Assembly: GCA_026387215.1 (NCBI GenBank)
Contig: JAPLMC010000060.1
Location: 1-11,014, forward strand
Direction: 5' to 3'
DNA: 11,014 nt
Source of the DNA: Candidatus Omnitrophota bacterium
GTDB taxonomy: Bacteria; Omnitrophota; Gorgyraeia; Gorgyraeales; Gorgyraeaceae
Within the stretch, counting starts at the first letter, position 1. Each line of letters opens with the position of its first letter. The position numbers were made by a program, and so were the translations under genes. Under the pieces are notes generated by a model. That model was given only the letters and a program-made list of their open reading frames with translations, had not been told where the DNA came from and did not search any database. Shown here in pieces: positions 7,796-11,014 of the stretch.

Positions 7796-8068
7796 TTACT
7801 GCTTTTCCTCTTCGTATGCCTCCAACACAACCTCATTCAGGGATTCCCTGAATTCCTTTGTCAAAGGATACGCTGTATCATGCCATTTGTCATCCTTACC
7901 TTTTCTAGCTGGCATGCCTACAAATAAACCGTTTTTGCCTTCTACAACCTTAAGACCTTTCACTATAAAAACGCCTGCAAACGACACGTCTGCAAAAGCC
8001 TTAAGATTAGACTCCCCGCTGAGTCTATGCAACCTCAGCACCTCTACTCCGCTATTCTGGTTTACCAT
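7796..8068 (-). CDS. spoVG: SpoVG family regulatory protein
   Basis: SpoVG proteins are small nucleic-acid-binding regulators; in Firmicutes and spirochaetes they affect envelope, virulence or division genes. The 90-residue product matches the family: EVLRLHRLSGESNLKAFADV at the start, then VKGLKVVEGKNGLFVGMPARK, the WHDTAYPL segment and a helical tail ending AYEEEKQ. The ATG at 8068 is chosen because AGGAGGTGAT stands 8 nt upstream of it. An in-frame TTG at 8119 has no such site and would add residues encoded by what looks like promoter DNA. The gene overlaps the anti-sigma gene by 17 nt. It is the last gene of the sigma module and appears to have its own nested promoter. Confidence 0.93.
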   Translation of the reverse strand: MVNQNSGVEVLRLHRLSGESNLKAFADVSFAGVFIVKGLKVVEGKNGLFVGMPARKGKDDKWHDTAYPLTKEFRESLNEVVLEAYEEEKQ

Positions 8069-8516
8069 ATCTATCACCTCCTGATATATTAGACACATCT
8101 GGAGACGATTTTCTTTCAACTTTTTTTTCTTTTTCCTGGATCCCTTTAAAAATCATTATAACTCTTTTAGCTGATTCACCTTCCATCACCCACTTAAATC
8201 CTAAAATAACGGAAATTGCAAGAAATTGCAAAAAATAGTGCCTGAAAACAAAAGACAGAACAAAGAAAAATAGACCTGCAAAAAACCATTTTAATTCAGG
8301 CCTTTTCTTCGGCTGCTTTAAGCCAAGCCTATTTTTTATCTTATCCTTTAATATAGATGGACATTTCTTATTGCAATGCTGACTTTCATATGCCACTAAA
8401 AGCATGCCAAGACAAATATTGCAATCCGCAATATGCTCCTCTATATTTTTCCGCTCCACATCAGAAAGCCTTTCATCCAGATACGACGAAAGCGCTTTCT
8501 CATCCAAGCATTTCAT
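8052..8516 (-). CDS. Anti-sigma factor with zinc-finger (ZAS/zf-HC2) domain and membrane segments
   Basis: The N-terminal domain carries the anti-sigma zinc motif: Cys3, then His28-x3-Cys32-x2-Cys35 (HIADCNIC), which in this family binds zinc and holds the cognate ECF sigma factor inactive. Two adjacent hydrophobic stretches (about residues 77-91 and 95-110) suggest a membrane hairpin or one long anchor, followed by a charged C-terminal tail. The start is the ATG at 8516, with GGAGG five nt upstream; an ATG at 8528 overlaps this site and is less likely. The product is 154 residues. It directly follows the sigma gene, as regulator and target usually do. The last 22 codons contain the spoVG promoter, Shine-Dalgarno and start, so the tail sequence is doubly constrained. 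The signal that releases the sigma factor is not evident. Confidence 0.88.
   Translation of the reverse strand: MKCLDEKALSSYLDERLSDVERKNIEEHIADCNICLGMLLVAYESQHCNKKCPSILKDKIKNRLGLKQPKKRPELKWFFAGLFFFVLSFVFRHYFLQFLAISVILGFKWVMEGESAKRVIMIFKGIQEKEKKVERKSSPDVSNISGGDRYGKPE
8073..8082 (-). promoter_or_regulatory. Strong Shine-Dalgarno of spoVG, inside the anti-sigma reading frame
   Basis: AGGAGGTGAT is a near-perfect match to the anti-16S sequence and decides the spoVG start at 8068. The same bases encode Ser-Gly-Gly-Asp near the end of the anti-sigma factor. It is much stronger than most ribosome binding sites in this window, suggesting a high synthesis rate for SpoVG. Confidence 0.85.
8085..8119 (-). 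promoter_or_regulatory. Probable ECF-sigma promoter for spoVG, within the anti-sigma gene
   Basis: The minus strand reads TTGAAAGAAAA (8119-8109), 10 nt, then ATGTGTCTAATATA (8098-8085). The copy upstream of the sigma gene (9179-9145) matches at 27 of 35 positions with no gap, and the matches concentrate at the two ends as expected for -35 and -10 elements. GTCT in a -10 region is common among ECF promoters. Transcription would begin around 8082-8079, placing the spoVG Shine-Dalgarno at the extreme 5' end of the message. Confidence 0.6.
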
Positions 8517-8529
8517 GTTTGCCTCCATA

Positions 8530-8565
8530 AACTTGACAAAAGCGACATTGTTAAAGTGTCAAGTT
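8530..8565. repeat. Diverged copy of the palindromic element, between sigma and anti-sigma genes
   Basis: Perfect 9-bp arms AACTTGACA (8530-8538) and TGTCAAGTT (8557-8565) flank an 18-nt centre. In the minus direction it shares the 16-nt core ACACTTTAACAWTGTC with the element at 402-436, one mismatch. The arm overlaps the sigma stop codon. No T-run follows, so a hairpin here could stabilise the message or tune the sigma to anti-sigma ratio. Confidence 0.65.
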
Positions 8566-9119
8566 GTTGAGTTTAAAATTTTTCTCAAAAACTCTTTTCT
8601 CCGCGCTATTATTGTGGAAACTGTGTTGATAGGCATATTCATGAAATCCGCTATTTCTTTGTGCGTTCTAGAATGCACTATATTTAATTTCAGTATAATT
8701 TTTTCTCTAAGAGGAAATTTTTCAATAGCTTTTTCCAACTCCTCTATTAACTCTGCCCTGTAATCTTCCTTTTTATCTGAAACTATATTTTCAACTTTAA
8801 ACAACTCCTCTTCACTCAGAAGTCTTTCCTTTTTCTTTCGCATAAAATTCAGCGCCCTAGTCTGACCTGTTATGCTTAGCCATGCCTTTATTTTATGTCT
8901 TTCTCTGACTTCAGCTAACATCGACTTTTCCCATATATCTATAAATACATTCTGAACAATATCCTGAATATCCTGCTCACTAAAACTATAGCCATTTTTC
9001 TTAAGCCTCTCCCTTGCTGAATAATATACAAGGCCTGAGAACCTATCGATAAACTCTATCCACGCCTTTTCCTCGCGTTCTATACAACGCCCTATCAGAT
9101 CATGAATATCATCAAACAT
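8559..9119 (-). CDS. ECF-family RNA polymerase sigma factor
   Basis: The 186-residue protein has the two-domain ECF layout. Sigma region 2 spans about residues 13-98, with DIVQNVFIDIWEK (53-65) as the core-binding helix and KAWLSITGQTRALNFMRKKK (78-97) as the -10 recognition part. Sigma region 4 spans about 120-183, with FPLREKIILKL and the helix-turn-helix THKEIADFMNMPINTVSTII (152-171) for -35 recognition. No region 3 or C-terminal extension is present. The ATG at 9119 has only a poor Shine-Dalgarno. An adjacent zinc-finger anti-sigma gene downstream strongly supports the ECF call. The sequence upstream looks like an autoregulated promoter. The ECF subgroup and its inducing signal cannot be told from here. 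Confidence 0.93.
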   Translation of the reverse strand: MFDDIHDLIGRCIEREEKAWIEFIDRFSGLVYYSARERLKKNGYSFSEQDIQDIVQNVFIDIWEKSMLAEVRERHKIKAWLSITGQTRALNFMRKKKERLLSEEELFKVENIVSDKKEDYRAELIEELEKAIEKFPLREKIILKLNIVHSRTHKEIADFMNMPINTVSTIIARRKEFLRKILNSTT

Positions 9120-9144
9120 ATACTTAATAATACCACGTTTTCAC

Positions 9145-9179
9145 TATATAAGACACATAAAAACGCGGTTTTCTTTCAA
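9145..9179 (-). promoter_or_regulatory. Probable autoregulated ECF-type promoter of the sigma gene
   Basis: TTGAAAGAAAA (9179-9169), 10 nt, then ATGTGTCTTATATA (9158-9145) mirrors the sequence before spoVG with identical spacing. Transcription would start near 9139 and give a leader of about 20 nt. No good sigma70 promoter with 16-18 nt spacing is seen here. ECF factors commonly drive their own operon, so recognition by the encoded sigma factor is the natural inference. Confidence 0.6.
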
Positions 9180-9225
9180 AAAAAACACCCCGTTCTTTCT
9201 CACTTCAAAGCAAGAAAGAACGGGG
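9178..9225 (-). terminator. Rho-independent terminator of the TPR/secreted-protein operon
   Basis: In the minus direction, perfect 13-bp arms CCCCGTTCTTTCT and AGAAAGAACGGGG flank a 12-nt loop, followed by TG and eight T residues (9185-9178). This is a classic intrinsic terminator, 28 nt past the stop codon of the small secreted protein. Its T-run touches the -35 part of the next promoter. Confidence 0.93.
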
Positions 9226-9253
9226 CTAATTACATATTTAAATTATCTACTTA

Positions 9254-9640
9254 TTACTGCGCAGTCTGTTGCAAAGTATCGCCTGTTTCCCTTATCTCCA
9301 TAGTATCTCTATTTAAATCATACATCTTATTCGGATCCATTTTGAAATTAAATTTCTTATCCATTTGATTGTCTATTTCCTGCAGATTGCTCTGCTCCAC
9401 TGAAAAATATACCTGCAACACGCTCATCCTGGTAAACGTTGCCTGCTTTGCAGTATAAAGTTTCTCGAATTCCTGCATCTCTTCTTTTGTTTTAAATTTA
9501 CACATTACATTAGGCTCCACTATCTTTTTATCTTCAACCTTTTTTGCTTCTACTGCAGCAGACTTGGTCTTTGCTGCTGCAAAGACCGTGCCACTATAGA
9601 CAAATACAATAAGCGTTACTAAAATTACTATCTTCTTCAT
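9254..9640 (-). CDS. Small secreted protein of unknown function
   Basis: I do not recognise the family. The 128-residue product begins with a clear Sec signal peptide: MKK, a hydrophobic core IVILVTLIVFVYSG, then VFA-AA as a likely signal peptidase I site after about residue 21. The mature part is short, Lys/Glu-rich and probably helical, with a single cysteine in VMCKFKTKEEMQEF and a Met/Asn/Asp-rich C-terminus ending DTLQQTAQ. The ATG at 9640 is preferred because AGAGGT lies six nt upstream; an in-frame GTG at 9646 overlaps that spacing. It follows the TPR gene by 24 nt and ends before a strong terminator, so the two are probably co-transcribed and may act together in the envelope. Confidence 0.75.
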   Translation of the reverse strand: MKKIVILVTLIVFVYSGTVFAAAKTKSAAVEAKKVEDKKIVEPNVMCKFKTKEEMQEFEKLYTAKQATFTRMSVLQVYFSVEQSNLQEIDNQMDKKFNFKMDPNKMYDLNRDTMEIRETGDTLQQTAQ

Positions 9641-9664
9641 TGCCACACCTCTTTGCTTTTTATG

Positions 9665-11014
9665 CTACTCTATAGAAAAAAAGCCTTTTTTCTTCTCTGT
9701 TGACTTTTGCTTTTGTTCTGCTACCGCAGTTGGTTTTGCTGGTGCTTGTTTTGGCACATCGAATATGGAGAAAAAGCCTTTTTTGTTCTCTGGTAATTTT
9801 TGCTTTTGTTCCACTGCCGCAGCTGATTTTACTGGCACTGTTTTTGGGGCATCGAATATGGAGAAAAAGCCTTTTTTCTCAGACGGCTTTTGCTTCAGTT
9901 CCTTTGCCACAACTGGTTTTGCTAGCGCTGCTTTTGGAGCGTTTAATTTCGCCTCTATATCCTTAATTTTTCTTTCCACTTCCTGTTTTATCCGAGTATC
10001 TGTTGTTTTTGCGATTACATCGTTTAACTCTTTTTTCGCAGCGTTAAAATCCCCTTTGCCTGCAAGAATATCCGCTATACGTATTGTATATGATAAATTT
10101 TTTACATCAAGAGCTTGGGCTTTTCTATTTTGAGCTACTGCACCATTAACATCGCCCCATTCGTTCAGCTTATCTCCATACCTTGAAAACATGCGTGCAT
10201 CATTTCCTACTTTTGCCAAAAGTTCATTCCATACTCTTTTAGCATCCTCTTTTTTGCCAGCTTTAAATAATAAATTAGCTAATCTTTCATAAAGAGCATT
10301 TTCTTGCGGTGCCATTCCAATAATCTTTTTAAGCTGTATCTCTGCCTTATCAAGCTTATTTGAGCGCTCATATAAATCCAGAAGCTTGTTATTTGTATCC
10401 CTATCGTTTAAACCTTGGGCTATTGCTCTTTCATAAGCTCCGGCTGCTTTGTCTAATTCAGCATTCCCCTTGTATAAGTCAACAAGAGACTTGTATATAG
10501 TTATCTCTTTTGGCGACTGCTCTAAATCCTTTTCAAATTTTACAATTAAATCAGCTAACTTATTCTGTTTCTGGTAAATCTTTATAAGCTCTGAATTTGC
10601 CCATTCTTTCTGCCAAGATGCTTTGGCGCAGGTTAAAACCTTATTACAAACTAATTCTGCTTCATCGAATTTATTAGTGCTAATGTAAAGTCCTTCAATG
10701 GCCTGTAAATAACTTACATTATCAGGTTCGAGCTCTATTGCCTTTTTCATTGCAGCAATTGCCTTTTCTATATCATTTCCTTCTTTGTAAAAAGTTGCAG
10801 CCTGCATAAAAACTTTTGCATCATTAGAGTCCCTTGTCAAATCTTCCCACACCATGACTGCTTTATCATTCTGGCCAGCATTTTTGTATGCATTGGAAAG
10901 CATCTGAAAATTACCTATATTTTCAGGCTTCAGTTCGGTCATTTTTTTATATATTTCAGCTGCCTTTACATAATCTGATTTACTTTTGTAGGAATTCGCT
11001 AACCTGTTTAATAA
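9665..11014 (-). CDS. TPR-repeat protein with triplicated C-terminal tail, N-terminus outside window
   Basis: The reading frame is open to the right edge, and codons before the first internal ATG (10942) encode LLNRLANSYKSKSDYVKAAE, a clear TPR helix pair, so the real start lies beyond the window. The visible 449 residues hold roughly nine to ten 34-residue TPR-like units, for example KAIAAMKKAIELEPDNVSYL and KAEIQLKKIIGMAPQENALY. After a Lys-rich linker come three Ala/Pro/Lys-rich repeats, each closing in KKGFFSIF or a truncated form of it. TPR arrays mediate protein-protein contacts; the partner is unknown. The downstream neighbour encodes a small secreted protein. Whether this protein is itself exported cannot be judged without its N-terminus. 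Confidence 0.88.
   Translation of the reverse strand, partial: LLNRLANSYKSKSDYVKAAEIYKKMTELKPENIGNFQMLSNAYKNAGQNDKAVMVWEDLTRDSNDAKVFMQAATFYKEGNDIEKAIAAMKKAIELEPDNVSYLQAIEGLYISTNKFDEAELVCNKVLTCAKASWQKEWANSELIKIYQKQNKLADLIVKFEKDLEQSPKEITIYKSLVDLYKGNAELDKAAGAYERAIAQGLNDRDTNNKLLDLYERSNKLDKAEIQLKKIIGMAPQENALYERLANLLFKAGKKEDAKRVWNELLAKVGNDARMFSRYGDKLNEWGDVNGAVAQNRKAQALDVKNLSYTIRIADILAGKGDFNAAKKELNDVIAKTTDTRIKQEVERKIKDIEAKLNAPKAALAKPVVAKELKQKPSEKKGFFSIFDAPKTVPVKSAAAVEQKQKLPENKKGFFSIFDVPKQAPAKPTAVAEQKQKSTEKKKGFFSIE
9668..9940 (-). repeat. Three in-frame 90-93 bp repeats at the 3' end of the TPR gene
   Basis: Units at 9851-9940, 9758-9850 and 9668-9757 encode about 30-31 residues each, with shared pattern APK, Ala/Pro/Val-rich stretch, KQK, Glu-Lys, then GFFSIFD. 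The GCC of the conserved glycine codon recurs at exact 93-bp steps. The two downstream units are most alike. The last ends GFFSIE at the stop, so it lacks the final Phe-Asp. Confidence 0.9.

Noticed and set aside
8069..8119. Extended spoVG start at TTG 8119
   Set aside because: The added 17 residues do not fit the SpoVG family, and the strong AGGAGGTGAT points to the ATG at 8068.
9159..9171. Small AAAAC-CGC-GTTTT hairpin upstream of the sigma gene
   Set aside because: Only five AT-rich base pairs with a 3-nt loop, and it falls inside the promoter spacer; the spoVG copy does not keep the pairing.

Overview
This is a compact, AT-rich bacterial chromosome segment in which every supported gene lies on the minus strand. 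Read in transcription order it runs from position 11014 down to 1. The gene set is a full rod-shape elongasome, an EPSP synthase, a SpoVG homologue, an ECF sigma/anti-sigma pair, a TPR protein and a B12-binding radical SAM protein. The anonymous coiled-coil and TPR proteins around them would suit an uncultured, Gram-negative-type lineage such as Omnitrophota or a relative. That placement is an impression from gene content and style, not a demonstrated assignment.

Layout in transcription order. (1) A TPR-repeat protein whose N-terminus lies outside the window (11014-9665), then a small secreted protein (9640-9254), closed by a strong intrinsic terminator (9225-9178). (2) A regulatory module: ECF sigma factor (9119-8559), zinc-finger anti-sigma factor with membrane segments (8516-8052) and spoVG (8068-7796), closed by a long hairpin (7775-7743). 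(3) A consensus housekeeping promoter (7729-7701), then a membrane-anchored coiled-coil protein, aroA, mreB, mreC, mreD, mrdA (PBP2), rodA and the start of a TIGR03960-type B12-binding radical SAM protein that runs off the left edge. A second housekeeping-type promoter overlaps the aroA stop codon and would give mreB its own start.

The most interesting signal is a 35-bp promoter-like sequence present twice with identical internal spacing, 27 of 35 positions matching. One copy lies just upstream of the sigma gene. The other lies inside the 3' end of the anti-sigma gene, immediately before spoVG. The simplest reading is that the sigma factor drives its own operon and also a nested promoter that raises SpoVG separately from the anti-sigma factor. 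The second copy, the spoVG Shine-Dalgarno and the spoVG start codon all fall within the reading frame of the anti-sigma C-terminal tail.

A second non-coding signal is a palindromic element of about 35 bp. It fills most of the rodA-to-radical-SAM gap and recurs, diverged, between the sigma and anti-sigma genes, sharing a 16-bp core with one mismatch. It may belong to a dispersed repeat family. No intergenic stretch reaches 300 bases. I saw no rRNA, tRNA, CRISPR array, insertion sequence or phage gene.
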